Below are positions 25,191 to 34,105 of a stretch of 64,000 bases of DNA, one piece after another. Position numbers and translations under genes: made by a program. The notes below the pieces were generated by a model, which worked only from the letters and a program-made list of their open reading frames with translations, did not search any database and was not told the origin of the DNA. Origin of the DNA: Roseivirga pacifica (lineage in GTDB: Bacteria > Bacteroidota > Bacteroidia > Cytophagales > Cyclobacteriaceae); the NCBI RefSeq assembly GCF_900111145.1, contig NZ_FOIR01000002.1, positions 62,001 through 126,000 of the forward strand. Direction: 5' to 3'. Within the stretch, counting starts at the first letter, position 1, and each line of letters starts with the position of its first letter.

Positions 25191-26468
25191 ATGGCATCAT
25201 TAGGAAGACATATAATAGTTGAATACTACGACTGCAGCCCCGAAATACTGAATGACGTAGTAAATATTGAAAAGAGCATGATTAACGCGGCCGAAGAGGC
25301 TGGCGCTACAATCATAAATTCAACCTTTCACCACTTTTCACCATATGGTGTATCGGGTGTGGTGGTTATTCAAGAAAGTCACTTGGCTATTCATACCTGG
25401 CCAGAATATGGCTATGCATCGGTAGACCTTTTTACTTGTGGCGATACCGTAAACCCATGGGTTTCTTACCAACTGCTTAAAGAAGCATTTAAGGCAGGTC
25501 ATGGTTCGGCAGTAGAGTTAAGCCGTGGCGAAATGGCACTATTGAAGCGCAAAAACTTTGATGTGAAGGCCCTTCGTGACGAAAAGAGCACCGATGAGGG
25601 AGACCCGATTAAAACCCGTGATGTTTGGTTTACCGAGCGTGACGATAAAATAGCACTTTCATTGAAGCATGATGGTAAATTGTACGATGTACAATCTGAC
25701 TATCAGCGTGTTTCTGTTTTTAATACACAGGCTTATGGTAATATGCTTACACTCGATGGTATGGTAATGACTACCGAGAAAGATGAGTATGTGTACCATG
25801 AAATGATTACGCACATACCGATGCTTACGCACCCAAACCCTAAGCGTGCCTTAGTAATAGGTGGTGGAGATGGTGGTACTGCCAGAGAGCTGCTTCGCCA
25901 CGATTCGCTGGAAGAGGTAGTGATGGTAGAGATTGACGATAAAGTAATAGAAGCAAGCAAAATGCACTTGCCTACCATTGCCTCAGCGTTGGAGCACCCA
26001 AAACTGAACCTGATTGTAGACGATGGAATTAAGTATGTGAATGATGCGGCTGATGAAAGCTTCGACTTGGTGATTGTGGATTCAACAGACCCTGTAGGCC
26101 CGGCCGAAGGACTTTTTACGGTTGACTTCTATAAAGAGGTTTACAGAATACTTTCTAAGGATGGTATAATGGTAACGCAGAGTGAGTCACCACGCTTTAA
26201 CAGCAAAGTATTCAAAGAGATTTTCCAGACTTACCGTGGTATTTACGGGCAAGAGCAAGTGCATTGCTATTTGGCTTACATACCTACTTACCCAACCGGT
26301 ATGTGGTCCTTCTCTTATAGTTCCAAAGGTGGTGCTCACCCAATTGCTAATTTCGATGAAGCCAAGTCAAAGGCCTTCGCAAAAGAGCATCGTTTAAAAT
26401 ATTACAATGAAGATTTGCACAAAGCCGCATTTGCATTGCCAAGCTTTGTTCGTGATATGATAAGTTGA
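25191..26468 (+). CDS. speD-speE: S-adenosylmethionine decarboxylase - spermidine synthase fusion
   Basis: Residues 1-125 are a complete prokaryotic class 1b AdoMet decarboxylase. Self-cleavage at Glu62-Ser63 gives the pyruvoyl group, and His68 and Cys83 ([17 protein letters not shown]) match the positions known from the Thermotoga enzyme. Residues 150-425 are a spermidine synthase with SDYQRVSVF, the nucleotide site [16 protein letters not shown] and the catalytic DSTDP. The fusion makes decarboxylated AdoMet and uses it at once to add an aminopropyl group to putrescine. The upstream linker ([14 protein letters not shown]) is charged. Downstream, on the same strand, come a small secreted protein and an agmatinase-like enzyme that could supply putrescine. 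Confidence 0.95.
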   Translation: MASLGRHIIVEYYDCSPEILNDVVNIEKSMINAAEEAGATIINSTFHHFSPYGVSGVVVIQESHLAIHTWPEYGYASVDLFTCGDTVNPWVSYQLLKEAFKAGHGSAVELSRGEMALLKRKNFDVKALRDEKSTDEGDPIKTRDVWFTERDDKIALSLKHDGKLYDVQSDYQRVSVFNTQAYGNMLTLDGMVMTTEKDEYVYHEMITHIPMLTHPNPKRALVIGGGDGGTARELLRHDSLEEVVMVEIDDKVIEASKMHLPTIASALEHPKLNLIVDDGIKYVNDAADESFDLVIVDSTDPVGPAEGLFTVDFYKEVYRILSKDGIMVTQSESPRFNSKVFKEIFQTYRGIYGQEQVHCYLAYIPTYPTGMWSFSYSSKGGAHPIANFDEAKSKAFAKEHRLKYYNEDLHKAAFALPSFVRDMIS

Positions 26469-26473
26469 TTAAA

Positions 26474-27112
26474 ATGACAGGTAGATGGGGTTTGATTTTT
26501 ATACTGTTTTATTTCAATAGTATTGAATTTACTCTCGCCTATCAAAGAATTAATAAGTTAGATACCACTTTTATAGATGGTTCTGAGGTAGTAGCAATTC
26601 AATTTAATAATGACTCATTGGCATTATTAAAGGAAGGAGTAAGTCTTCAGTACTATACCACAGCATATCCCAGTTTTGAGTTCATGGACTTTGATAGTGA
26701 TGGCTATGAAGATGTTGTCATAGAGCTGGTTGGAAATATACCTGGAAGACTCGATGTATTGCTATTTGATAAGATTAGTAGGTTATTTAAACCAATAGAT
26801 AGTATCAAAAACTACCCTGAACCAATCCTATTGGATGTCAACAATGGTTTTTTCTATTCATATTCTAGAAATGGGTGTGCTGACAATGACTGGATTTCCT
26901 TTCTATTCAAGATTGAGGACTGGTCAGTAAAGGAGTATGCAAAGTTGGTGTTCGTCACTTGTTCGGATGACGAAGAAAAAAGAGGGTTGTTTCTAATTGA
27001 TTCTAAATCGAAATTTAGATTTAGGGTTTCCACATATGAAGAGTTTGAAGGAAATGATAAATGGAGTTTTATAAGAGAATACTGGAACGAGAATTACAAA
27101 AAATATGAATAG
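26474..27112 (+). CDS. hypothetical exported protein in the polyamine operon
   Basis: From the ATG at 26474 the product has 212 residues. An earlier TTG start at 26465 would overlap the speD-speE stop. The N-terminus is a signal peptide (GLIFILFYFNSIEFTLA). The only motif is an FG-GAP-like calcium-binding turn, MDFDSDGYEDVVIEL, as found in single-blade integrin-like repeats. The family is unknown to me. Base composition is more AT-rich than its neighbours. It lies five bases after speD-speE and overlaps the agmatinase-like gene by eight bases, so it is co-translated with polyamine enzymes. Confidence 0.72.
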   Translation: MTGRWGLIFILFYFNSIEFTLAYQRINKLDTTFIDGSEVVAIQFNNDSLALLKEGVSLQYYTTAYPSFEFMDFDSDGYEDVVIELVGNIPGRLDVLLFDKISRLFKPIDSIKNYPEPILLDVNNGFFYSYSRNGCADNDWISFLFKIEDWSVKEYAKLVFVTCSDDEEKRGLFLIDSKSKFRFRVSTYEEFEGNDKWSFIREYWNENYKKYE

Positions 27113-28121
27113 TCAGTTCGATCCAAATGGTGTAGGTGTAAAGGGAACCCTTTTTGGTTTGCCTTACACTTTGGAAGAAGCAGAACTTGTGGTACTGCCC
27201 ATTCCGTGGGATGTTACCGTTTCCTATGGTGCAGGTACTGCTGAAGGCCCTGCTGCCATTTTGGATGCTTCTTCGCAAATAGACTACTTTATGCTAGACA
27301 AGGCCGATGCTTGGAAGCATAAAGTAGTGATGGCCGAAGTACCCGAGGTTTGGCAGTCGCTTGGTGCCGAACTTCGGGTGAAAGCTGAAGCATACATTGA
27401 CTGGTTAGAGTCGGGGAGCGATGCTGCTGAGCAAGATAGGATGGAGGCCATTTGTGTCGAAATCAATAAGGAAAGCACCCAACTAATGACCTATGTGGAG
27501 CAAGAGGCCAATTACTATAGACAAAAGGGTAAAAAGACTGTATTGCTTGGTGGCGACCACAGTACACCGCTAGGACATATAAAAGCATGCATTGATGCTT
27601 ATAAAGGCGAGGAGATAGGCATATTGCAAATAGATGCCCATGCCGATTTGCGCGAAGCTTATGAAGGCTTTACTTATTCGCATGCGAGTATCATGTACAA
27701 TGTGCTGAAGGAAACCGAACTGGCTAAATTAGTCCAAGTAGGTATTCGTGACTTGTGCCAAGCCGAAGCAGATATTATAGCTAATGATGAGCGGGTTACA
27801 ACTTTCTACGATCAAAAGCTGCGAGAACGCCAATACAAAGGGGAGTACTGGAGCATTTTGTGTGATGAAATTGTGGCTAGTCTTCCGCAAAAAGTTTATA
27901 TCTCTTTCGATATTGATGGGCTAGACCCAAAGCTTTGTCCTAATACAGGTACACCAGTGCCAGGTGGTTTCGAAATGGAAGAGGTTAATTACTTGTTCCG
28001 AAAGTTAAAGGAAAGCGGAAGAGAAATAATTGGAGCCGATTTAGTAGAAGTGGGCACCACAGAATGGGATGCCAATGTAGGAGCAAGAGTGCTTTGGCAG
28101 TTGGTTAACCTTTTTAGCTAA
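27105..28121 (+). CDS. agmatinase / formimidoylglutamase-type ureohydrolase
   Basis: The 338-residue protein belongs to the arginase superfamily. Its binuclear manganese ligands are visible: GGDHSTPLG (His), QIDAHADLREAY (Asp, His, Asp) and SFDIDGLDPKLCPNTGTPVPGG (two Asp). Arginases, agmatinases and formimidoylglutamases share these, so the substrate is uncertain. Agmatinase, giving putrescine and urea, is favoured by inference because the gene ends an operon with the SpeD-SpeE fusion, which needs putrescine. It is followed by a strong bidirectional terminator. Confidence 0.88.
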   Translation: MNSQFDPNGVGVKGTLFGLPYTLEEAELVVLPIPWDVTVSYGAGTAEGPAAILDASSQIDYFMLDKADAWKHKVVMAEVPEVWQSLGAELRVKAEAYIDWLESGSDAAEQDRMEAICVEINKESTQLMTYVEQEANYYRQKGKKTVLLGGDHSTPLGHIKACIDAYKGEEIGILQIDAHADLREAYEGFTYSHASIMYNVLKETELAKLVQVGIRDLCQAEADIIANDERVTTFYDQKLRERQYKGEYWSILCDEIVASLPQKVYISFDIDGLDPKLCPNTGTPVPGGFEMEEVNYLFRKLKESGREIIGADLVEVGTTEWDANVGARVLWQLVNLFS

Positions 28122-28197
28122 GACGAATTGTCTTACCGGCTGCAAACCAACTTTTCATTCATGCTCTTTAAACATGGGTGAGTTCTGAACAATAAAA

Positions 28198-28228
28198 AAC
28201 CCTCGATTTTTGGTCGAGGGTTAATTTT
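28198..28228. terminator. bidirectional terminator
   Basis: The arms AACCCTCGA (28198-28206) and TCGAGGGTT (28214-28222) are perfect, with a seven-base loop. A T-run follows on the plus strand and an A-run precedes it (T-run for the minus strand). It separates the convergent polyamine operon and the 28244 gene. Confidence 0.92.
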
Positions 28229-28243
28229 TTACTTTGAATATCT

Positions 28244-28711
28244 CTAGCCGATTTTTCTAAGCTGTTCTTCGCCAGCCTTCATAATCGCGTATTCTTTCCA
28301 TTGCTCGTATTCATCGCTTGCCATGGTAGAATCTGCCGGGCCAACTTCTGGCGGGGCAAAGGTAAACTCCGATTCCCACCAAAGCTTAGCGTATTCGCGC
28401 GCTTTTTCTTTGTCAATTTCAAACTGGTTTACCTGACCATCGCCTACCAGCCAAGGCTTGTTTTGCATGCTGTACTTCTGAAAAATCATCGTACGCATTT
28501 TGGTACCCATTTCATCATTTTTCTCAAAATGCGCTTTGGAGTAGGCCAATGTTTCTGGCTCAACCATTTTATTGTCCCAAAAGCGTTTCGATTTGATAAT
28601 TTGAGAAGAGGTGAGCAGGTAGCCTTCACCAAATTCAAGAAGTGAGCCTTCTAAATCGCATGACCGTGCCGGCTTCTTCTTTTTCTTCTTTCCAAAACTG
28701 AATAATCCCAT
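28244..28711 (-). CDS. conserved hypothetical protein with lysine-rich N-terminus
   Basis: The 155-residue protein starts with a basic tail (GLFSFGKKKKKK), has no signal or membrane segment, and is rich in Trp and aromatic residues (KLWWESEFTFAPPEVGP). I do not recognise a domain. Coding reality is supported by length, codon use like its neighbours and placement between a terminator and a normal intergenic gap. It may be a small nucleic-acid- or membrane-surface-binding protein because of the basic tail, but this is a guess. Confidence 0.7.
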   Translation of the reverse strand: MGLFSFGKKKKKKPARSCDLEGSLLEFGEGYLLTSSQIIKSKRFWDNKMVEPETLAYSKAHFEKNDEMGTKMRTMIFQKYSMQNKPWLVGDGQVNQFEIDKEKAREYAKLWWESEFTFAPPEVGPADSTMASDEYEQWKEYAIMKAGEEQLRKIG

Positions 28712-28823
28712 GTTGTTGTATTTTGAGTTAACCTAATTCAATTTGCAATATCTAAAATATTCCTTAAAGTAGAAATAAACGTAAAGCAGACGTTGCGCAA
28801 TCGAATGTTAAGGCTAATCGGTT

Positions 28824-29081
28824 TTATGCGCTTTTTAAACGGTTGATTAAATCAATGTATTGTTGCATTGCTTCCTCGTTGCTTGTGCCTTTTAGGTTTG
28901 CCCATGCATTGTATTTGGCGGCTGCTTTAAAGTCGAAACCACCAGGGCGCTCTGTATTATTGTCGCCTTCTGTCGCTTGCTTATAAAGCCCGTAAATTTT
29001 TAAAAGATCTTCGTTACTTGGCCGCTGGGTTAAGGAATTTGCATTTTTTACGGCTTCTTCGAACTGTGCAGTTATGCTCAT
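28824..29081 (-). CDS. acyl-CoA-binding protein
   Basis: At 85 residues this is a full ACBP four-helix bundle that holds medium- and long-chain acyl-CoA in the cytosol. Conserved positions are seen in the LLKIYGLYKQATEGDNN motif, in RPGGFDF, and in KAAAKYNAWANLKGTSNEEAMQQYI, where the lysine and tyrosines contact the CoA phosphate and adenine. ACBPs are mostly eukaryotic but occur in Bacteroidota. A 3-hydroxybutyryl-CoA dehydrogenase lies about 0.8 kb away, so acyl-CoA metabolism is a shared theme. Confidence 0.93.
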   Translation of the reverse strand: MSITAQFEEAVKNANSLTQRPSNEDLLKIYGLYKQATEGDNNTERPGGFDFKAAAKYNAWANLKGTSNEEAMQQYIDLINRLKSA

Positions 29082-29131
29082 GAAATAAAACGTCTATTTT
29101 TGCTACGAATCTATTCTTTTTTGCCACTTAT

Positions 29132-29770
29132 ATGCTCAAGAGGTTATCATTTTTTTTGGTTTTTATGTGTCTTGGCTTCACTTTGCATGGTCAAGAATAC
29201 CAAACTTGGTACCAGGGCGGCTTTCGATTAAAAGTACTTAGTGCCAAAATGACTATTGATAGTGATTTGGTTGACTTGTCTCAGTCTGATTCGGAGATTG
29301 GCTATCAAGTCGGTTTTTTTGGCCGTTTAAATGTAGATAAGATATATGTTCAGCCTGAGTTGTTGTTCTCTAAAATAAAAACAGATCTGGTTTTTCAAGA
29401 TTACGATAACATAAACGGCTTTAACCCCAGAGCCGATTTTGAGTTTAACACCTTAGAAATTCCACTTGATATAGGCTATAGGATAGGCGACTTCAGAATG
29501 TTTTTTGGCCCAAGTATTAGTATTCTTATTTCGGGCGAAAGGTCTTTCCTCAACGAGGTGCAGCGCGTAACGGAAGATTATAATCGGACTAATTTGCTTT
29601 GGCACTTTGGTGTTGGAGGCGACTTCGACAAAGTGATTATTGACGTGAATTATGAGTTTGGCCTAAGTAAAACAGGGGAGAGCCTTAGCAATATTGTGGG
29701 TACTGAGTTTGTGCCAAAACAACGCCAGTGGGTTTTTGCCATTGGCCTGAATATATTCGATGACTATTAA
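29132..29770 (+). CDS. outer-membrane beta-barrel protein (PorT-like)
   Basis: The 212-residue protein has a signal peptide (LSFFLVFMCLGFTLHGQ) and then alternating hydrophobic strands typical of a small eight-strand barrel: YQVGFFGRLNVDKIYVQPELLFSK, TLEIPLDIGYRIGDFRMFFGPSISI, WHFGVGGDFDKVIIDVNYEFGLS and QRQWVFAIGLNIF. The layout matches the Bacteroidota PorT-family/OmpA-like barrels of unknown function. It is divergent from the ACBP gene and convergent with the dehydrogenase gene. Confidence 0.82.
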   Translation: MLKRLSFFLVFMCLGFTLHGQEYQTWYQGGFRLKVLSAKMTIDSDLVDLSQSDSEIGYQVGFFGRLNVDKIYVQPELLFSKIKTDLVFQDYDNINGFNPRADFEFNTLEIPLDIGYRIGDFRMFFGPSISILISGERSFLNEVQRVTEDYNRTNLLWHFGVGGDFDKVIIDVNYEFGLSKTGESLSNIVGTEFVPKQRQWVFAIGLNIFDDY

Positions 29771-29794
29771 CAGCGGGGCTGATTCTTAAAATAA

Positions 29795-29830
29795 AAGAGC
29801 TCGTCTCAATCATCATTGAAACGAGCTCTT
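29795..29830. terminator. bidirectional terminator hairpin
   Basis: The perfect arms AAGAGCTCGT (29795-29804) and ACGAGCTCTT (29821-29830) enclose a second TCAAT/ATTGA pairing, giving a long rod-like hairpin between the convergent barrel and dehydrogenase genes. Confidence 0.8.
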
Positions 29831-29851
29831 AAGGTAGTATTAATGTGTATT

Positions 29852-30742
29852 TTACTTTTTGAACTGTGGAGAAACTACCAGCTCCTTGGTACCATGGCTC
29901 CAATCGTAGAAACCTTCGCCAGATTTAACACCTAAATAACCGGCCGTTACCATGTTTACCAATAGTGGACATGGTGCATATTTAGGGTTCCCAAAACCTT
30001 CGTAAAGTACATTCATAATCGATAGGCAAACGTCCAGCCCAATAAAGTCTGCCAGTTGCAATGGTCCCATTGGGTGTGCCATGCCTAGTTTCATTACAGT
30101 GTCAATTTCTTCCACACCAGCTACACCTTCGAACAAAGAAATGATGGCCTCGTTGATCATTGGCATCAAAATTCTGTTAGAAATAAAGCCAGGGTAGTCA
30201 TTAACTTCTACAGGTACTTTGCCTAGTTTTTTCGAGGTCTCCATTATTAGGTTTGTCACCTCGTTTGAGGTAGCATAACCACGAATTACCTCAACCAACT
30301 TCATTACAGGCACCGGGTTCATAAAGTGCATGCCAATTACTTTGTCGGCTCTTTTTGTTACCGAACCAATTTTAGTGATTGGAATAGAAGAAGTATTGGA
30401 AGCAAGAATACATTCCGGCTTGGTGAAGGCCTCTAGGTCTTCGAATATTTTTAGCTTGATGTCTACATTTTCGATAGCAGCTTCAACCACCAAATCAACG
30501 GTTTCAACACCAGCTTTTAGGTCAGCGTAAGTAGTAATGTTCGCCAAAGTAGCCGTTTTAGTCGCTTCATCTATTTTTTCTTTGGCCAGCATTCTGTCTA
30601 GGTTCTTTTCAATGGTTTTCAAAGCCTTTTCCAAAGCGGCTTCAGAAATATCCACTAGGTTTACCTTGAATCCGCTTTGTGCGAAAACGTGGGCAATTCC
30701 ATTTCCCATTGTGCCCGAACCAATCACTGCAATTTGCTCCAT
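29852..30742 (-). CDS. 3-hydroxybutyryl-CoA dehydrogenase
   Basis: The product has 296 residues from the ATG at 30742 (30754 would add four). It has the NAD-binding start IAVIGSGTMGNGIAHVFAQSGF. The catalytic histidine-glutamate pair of the 3-hydroxyacyl-CoA dehydrogenase family is visible (GMHFMNPVPVMKLVEVI), as are NDYPGFISNR and the dimer-domain MKLGMAHPMGPLQLADFIGLD. It interconverts acetoacetyl-CoA and 3-hydroxybutyryl-CoA in fatty-acid or butyrate-type metabolism. A CAAAGATA box (minus-strand TATCTTTG) lies about 32 bases upstream, giving it its own promoter in the divergent gap with cutC. Confidence 0.95.
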   Translation of the reverse strand: MEQIAVIGSGTMGNGIAHVFAQSGFKVNLVDISEAALEKALKTIEKNLDRMLAKEKIDEATKTATLANITTYADLKAGVETVDLVVEAAIENVDIKLKIFEDLEAFTKPECILASNTSSIPITKIGSVTKRADKVIGMHFMNPVPVMKLVEVIRGYATSNEVTNLIMETSKKLGKVPVEVNDYPGFISNRILMPMINEAIISLFEGVAGVEEIDTVMKLGMAHPMGPLQLADFIGLDVCLSIMNVLYEGFGNPKYAPCPLLVNMVTAGYLGVKSGEGFYDWSHGTKELVVSPQFKK

Positions 30743-30773
30743 AGTTTCTTTCAATTATAGTTCTCGTTATGCG

Positions 30774-30803
30774 CAAAGATAATTAGCTTCGGGCATTCTG
30801 AAA
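30774..30803 (-). promoter_or_regulatory. promoter of the 3-hydroxybutyryl-CoA dehydrogenase gene
   Basis: On the minus strand a TATCTTTG box (30774-30781) matches the Bacteroidota -7 consensus TAnnTTTG. A TTTC (30800-30803) near the -33 position matches TTTG at three of four bases, 18 bases away. Confidence 0.55.
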
Positions 30804-30809
30804 GAGCTT

Positions 30810-31472
30810 ATGGCGAAACTTGAAATATGTGCTAATTCAATCGAATCGGCCTTAAATGCACAAAATGGCGGTGCCGATAGAATCGAACTTTGTATGGAGC
30901 TTGCTGTTGGCGGTGTTACGCCCAGCCATGGCATGATAAAGCTGGCCAAGGAAATGCTCGAAATTCCGGTTTATGTGTTGATAAGACCTCGAGGTGGAGA
31001 CTTTTCTTTTTCGCTTTTGGAGTTGGAAATAATGAAGGAGGATGTGGCTTTTTGTGCCGAAGCAGGCTGCGAAGGGGTAGTGATTGGGGCTTTAACACCT
31101 GAAAGAAAAATACATGAGCGCATGACCTACGAGCTGATGCAAGCCGCAGGTTTTATGGATGTTACTTTTCATAAAGCTTTTGATGAGGTTGCAAATCAAT
31201 TCGAGGCGCTCGATACGCTAAAGGAGCTGGGGGTGCAACGGGTGCTAACCTCGGGTGGAGAACCAACTGCACTTGCAGGTTTGGATAGGCTAGGAGAACT
31301 GCTTGAAGAAGCAGATGATGAGATTATCATTATGCCTGGTGGTGGAATCCGCTCTGCAAACCTTGGTCAGCTTATGGACTTAGGTGCCTTGGAATACCAC
31401 AGTGCAGCCATACCTAAAGGCGAAAAATGGAGTAGCAAGGAGGAAATAGAGGCTTTGAAGAAGCTTCTTTAG
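30810..31472 (+). CDS. cutC: CutC family protein
   Basis: The 220-residue TIM barrel matches CutC closely: LEICANSIESALNAQNGGADRIELC, VGGVTPSHGMIKLA, VYVLIRPRGGDFSFS, GVVIGALTP, DVTFHKAFD, QRVLTSGGEPTAL and MPGGGIRSANL. The protein was named for copper tolerance, although a direct copper role in bacteria is doubtful. It starts about 30 bases from the divergent dehydrogenase promoter and is followed by a gap without a clear terminator. Confidence 0.95.
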   Translation: MAKLEICANSIESALNAQNGGADRIELCMELAVGGVTPSHGMIKLAKEMLEIPVYVLIRPRGGDFSFSLLELEIMKEDVAFCAEAGCEGVVIGALTPERKIHERMTYELMQAAGFMDVTFHKAFDEVANQFEALDTLKELGVQRVLTSGGEPTALAGLDRLGELLEEADDEIIIMPGGGIRSANLGQLMDLGALEYHSAAIPKGEKWSSKEEIEALKKLL

Positions 31473-31567
31473 TAAACACTGAAATTGGTGGTTTTTTTGA
31501 GTCTCTTATTCGAAATTAATCAGTTTCTGTTCTATTGCGTGTAATGAGTCTATTATCTTATTAGCCA

Positions 31568-32083
31568 CTACTTTTTGTTTAGGGGCTGTTTCAGGACGCT
31601 TTCAATCCATTCATTGTTTAGTGGTTTTGAAGGTGTGTGATACTTGTAAAGTAAGGGTATAGAATCAACTCCGGCTAACAGAGATAGGTTCGTTCTATGC
31701 ATTCCATTAATTAACTCTATCATGTTTCCATCTATAGTTATTACAGGAGGCGATACTTTTTTACCATTTAGCCATAATTCAAATAGCCTATGGGTTTTGG
31801 ATATTGTTCTATGCTTACTGTTGAATATTTCGTTGTTGAGGAAAAGCCATGTTTGATAGGGGATTAAGTTGTTTACTAACTCGCTCAAATTTACATGGTG
31901 AATAATTGAGCAGTTGTCGTAATAATCACGTGAGCTTTCAGGGACTTTGTTTCTTATTGCTTCATGTTTAGAGGTAGCCCAAAGTGGGGTGGGTAACTTT
32001 ATACTTCCGTTATCAAGTTCCTGAATAAATTTTCTTTCCTTGACTTTTTGATTTGTATACTCTCGAAGTGATAGGTGTTTCAT
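31568..32083 (-). CDS. hypothetical protein with a ParB-like motif
   Basis: The 171-residue protein has a C-terminal stretch, PPVITIDGNMIELINGMHR followed by TNLSLLAGVDSIPLLYKYH, that resembles the ParB/sulfiredoxin-type fold (a substrate-binding strand, then G-x-HR and a helix). Elsewhere it has no known domain. It is AT-rich relative to its neighbours. The start overlaps the stop of the upstream phosphatase gene as ATGA, so the two are coupled. A catalytic role is not shown. Confidence 0.68.
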   Translation of the reverse strand: MKHLSLREYTNQKVKERKFIQELDNGSIKLPTPLWATSKHEAIRNKVPESSRDYYDNCSIIHHVNLSELVNNLIPYQTWLFLNNEIFNSKHRTISKTHRLFELWLNGKKVSPPVITIDGNMIELINGMHRTNLSLLAGVDSIPLLYKYHTPSKPLNNEWIESVLKQPLNKK

Positions 32084-33183
32084 TTTGTAGTTTTCAAAAC
32101 CAAGTCTAGCAGAATAGGTAAGTGGTCGCTGTAACCTCCAATATATTTGGGGCCTTGGTAAGTTCTAAACGGCCGTGTGGCGCCAGTTGCTCCGGTCATA
32201 ATTAGGTAATCCATGTTAAAAATTTGAGCAGTGTTATTCAATATGGAGGTTGAATTACTTCCTTCCAGCAGATTTCCGCTAACTATAAATTGATCGATAA
32301 TACTCCACTGGTTTTCGAAGCTGTGTGTGCCTGCTTCGTAACGGATATCGTACATTAGGTTATACAGGTTCTCGGCTTTTGGCGACTCAATTTTTGTATC
32401 AAAAGCTAGGCCTTCTATCATGCTGGCTTCCTCCGGTTCATCGTTAAAGTCGCCTGTAATGATTACAGCAGCTTTGGGCTGAATTTTTCGGATTGAGTCC
32501 ACTTTGTTACGAACGAATTCTGCTGCAAACATCCGTTTTGGTTGTGTTTCAAACTCCCCACCAAATTTGGAGGGCCAATGATTTACAAAAAGGTGTAGTG
32601 TGTCCTTATTCGGTAGTTCACCAATCACATGCAGTATTTCCCGCGTTCTACTGTCGGGATCAAACGGAAAGTTCAATGGGTAGTAGTGGTAGTTAATCAG
32701 CTTGAATTTCTCGGGTCGGTAGAGTGCGGCCACATCAATACCGCGCCTGTCTGGGGAGTCTTTGTGAATGATCTCATAACCGGCCGACTTTAGTACCGTG
32801 AACTTGGTGAGCGATTCTAGCACATATCGATTCTCTATTTCGCAAAGCCCAATTAACGGCACTGGCTCCCAACCACCCATGGCGATTATGGTTTTAGCCA
32901 ACTTTTGTTGTTTATCCTGATAGCGCGCTTTTGTCCAATACCGGCCTTGGTTGGGCAGAAATTCCTCATCTATAGTGAGCGAATCATCAAAGTAGTCGAA
33001 TAGATTCTCTACGTTGTAAAAGGCGATTCTAAAACCGCTGGCACCTCTTGGTGTAGGGTCAAAACTGTCGGATGATAGATAAGGCTTTGGCTTTTGAGCA
33101 TGGGCCACATGGCTCAGCAAGCAAAGCGAAATAGTTAAAACCAGCTTTTGGCAAAGAAATGACTTGCGGGTTGATGTGTTCAC
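32080..33183 (-). CDS. secreted endonuclease/exonuclease/phosphatase family protein
   Basis: The protein has a signal peptide (LVLTISLCLLSHVAHAQ) and an EEP-fold domain with AFYNVENLFDYFDD, IGLCEIENRYVLE, FVNHWPSKFGG, IITGDFNDEP and YSDHLPILLDL. The Asn, Glu, Asp and His residues of the metal-dependent phosphoesterase centre are present. A GTG start at 33183 gives a normal signal peptide (367 residues). An ATG at 33222 would add thirteen residues and leave only eight bases before the divergent CvfB-like gene. It may act on extracellular DNA or phosphoesters. Confidence 0.85.
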   Translation of the reverse strand: MNTSTRKSFLCQKLVLTISLCLLSHVAHAQKPKPYLSSDSFDPTPRGASGFRIAFYNVENLFDYFDDSLTIDEEFLPNQGRYWTKARYQDKQQKLAKTIIAMGGWEPVPLIGLCEIENRYVLESLTKFTVLKSAGYEIIHKDSPDRRGIDVAALYRPEKFKLINYHYYPLNFPFDPDSRTREILHVIGELPNKDTLHLFVNHWPSKFGGEFETQPKRMFAAEFVRNKVDSIRKIQPKAAVIITGDFNDEPEEASMIEGLAFDTKIESPKAENLYNLMYDIRYEAGTHSFENQWSIIDQFIVSGNLLEGSNSTSILNNTAQIFNMDYLIMTGATGATRPFRTYQGPKYIGGYSDHLPILLDLVLKTTK

Positions 33184-33230
33184 CGATAAATGTGTGTTCT
33201 TTGCATTCAAAATACGAAACATTTCTATTC

Positions 33231-34061
33231 ATGATTGAAATCGGCAGAAAACAAACCTTGAAAATTGGTAGAACAGTTGACTTTGGTGTGTACTTAACCA
33301 AAGACGGTGAGGAGGTGCTTTTGCCTCAGAAGTACTTGCCTGAGTCGTTCGAGGTTGGCGATGAATTGGAGGTGTTTGTGTATAAAGATCAGCAAAACAG
33401 ACCTGTAGCCGTAACCACCGAACCAAAAGGGCAGGTAGGCGACATTATAGGAGCAGAGGTAACTCATGTTACCGACTTTGGTGCTTTTATAGACATTGGG
33501 CTAGAAAAGGACGTGCTGGTGCCAAAGAAGGAGCAAAGTGTGGATATGGAAGTTGGCCGAACTTATGTAGTAAAGCTGTTGATTGACCATATGACGGAGC
33601 GCATGGTAGCCACCGCAAAACTTCACTCTTTTATTAATGAAGATACCAGTGTGCTGAAGGGCAGGGAGAAGGTAGAAGTGCTGGTTTGGCACAAGACAGA
33701 CCTCGGCTTTAAAGTGATTATTAACCAAGAGTTCGAAGGGCTGATCTACGAGAATGAGATCTTCGAAAGACTTCGTGCTGGCGATGTGCGTGAAGGTTAT
33801 ATCAAGGAAATCCGCCCTGATGGAAAAGTAGATGTTACTATTCAGCCAAGAGGCTACGAAGCGGTAATGGATTCTTCAGCTGCGATTTTGAATATTCTGG
33901 AAGAAAACGGTGGAGAAATCGATCTGGGTGACAAAAGTAATCCAGATGAAATTAAGGCTGTTTTTGAGATGAGTAAAAAGAACTTTAAAAAGGTACTAGG
34001 CGGACTTTACAAAGCTGGAAGAATCGAAATTTATGATCACCGAATTGTATTGAAGAAGTAG
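33231..34061 (+). CDS. S1 RNA-binding protein (CvfB-like)
   Basis: From ATG 33231 the product has 276 residues. The first in-frame ATG (33159) lies inside the opposite gene and adds non-homologous residues, so it is not preferred. Three S1-type OB segments are seen: RTVDFGVYLTKDGEEVLLPQKYLPE, GAEVTHVTDFGAFIDIGLEKDVLVPK and DLGFKVIINQEFEGLIYENE. A winged helix at the end follows (MSKKNFKKVLGGLYKAGRIEIYDHRIVL). This order is that of CvfB, which binds RNA with poly-U preference and affects virulence gene regulation in staphylococci. In Bacteroidota its role is unknown. Confidence 0.9.
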   Translation: MIEIGRKQTLKIGRTVDFGVYLTKDGEEVLLPQKYLPESFEVGDELEVFVYKDQQNRPVAVTTEPKGQVGDIIGAEVTHVTDFGAFIDIGLEKDVLVPKKEQSVDMEVGRTYVVKLLIDHMTERMVATAKLHSFINEDTSVLKGREKVEVLVWHKTDLGFKVIINQEFEGLIYENEIFERLRAGDVREGYIKEIRPDGKVDVTIQPRGYEAVMDSSAAILNILEENGGEIDLGDKSNPDEIKAVFEMSKKNFKKVLGGLYKAGRIEIYDHRIVLKK

Positions 34062-34105
34062 CCTTTTCTAGGTAAGTATTTACCTAAGTATTCCTCTAAA
34101 AAGCG

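Noticed and set aside
33159..33230. Upstream start for the CvfB-like gene
   Set aside because: The extra 24 residues overlap the opposite gene's signal peptide region and have no S1 character. The fold begins right after the ATG at 33231.
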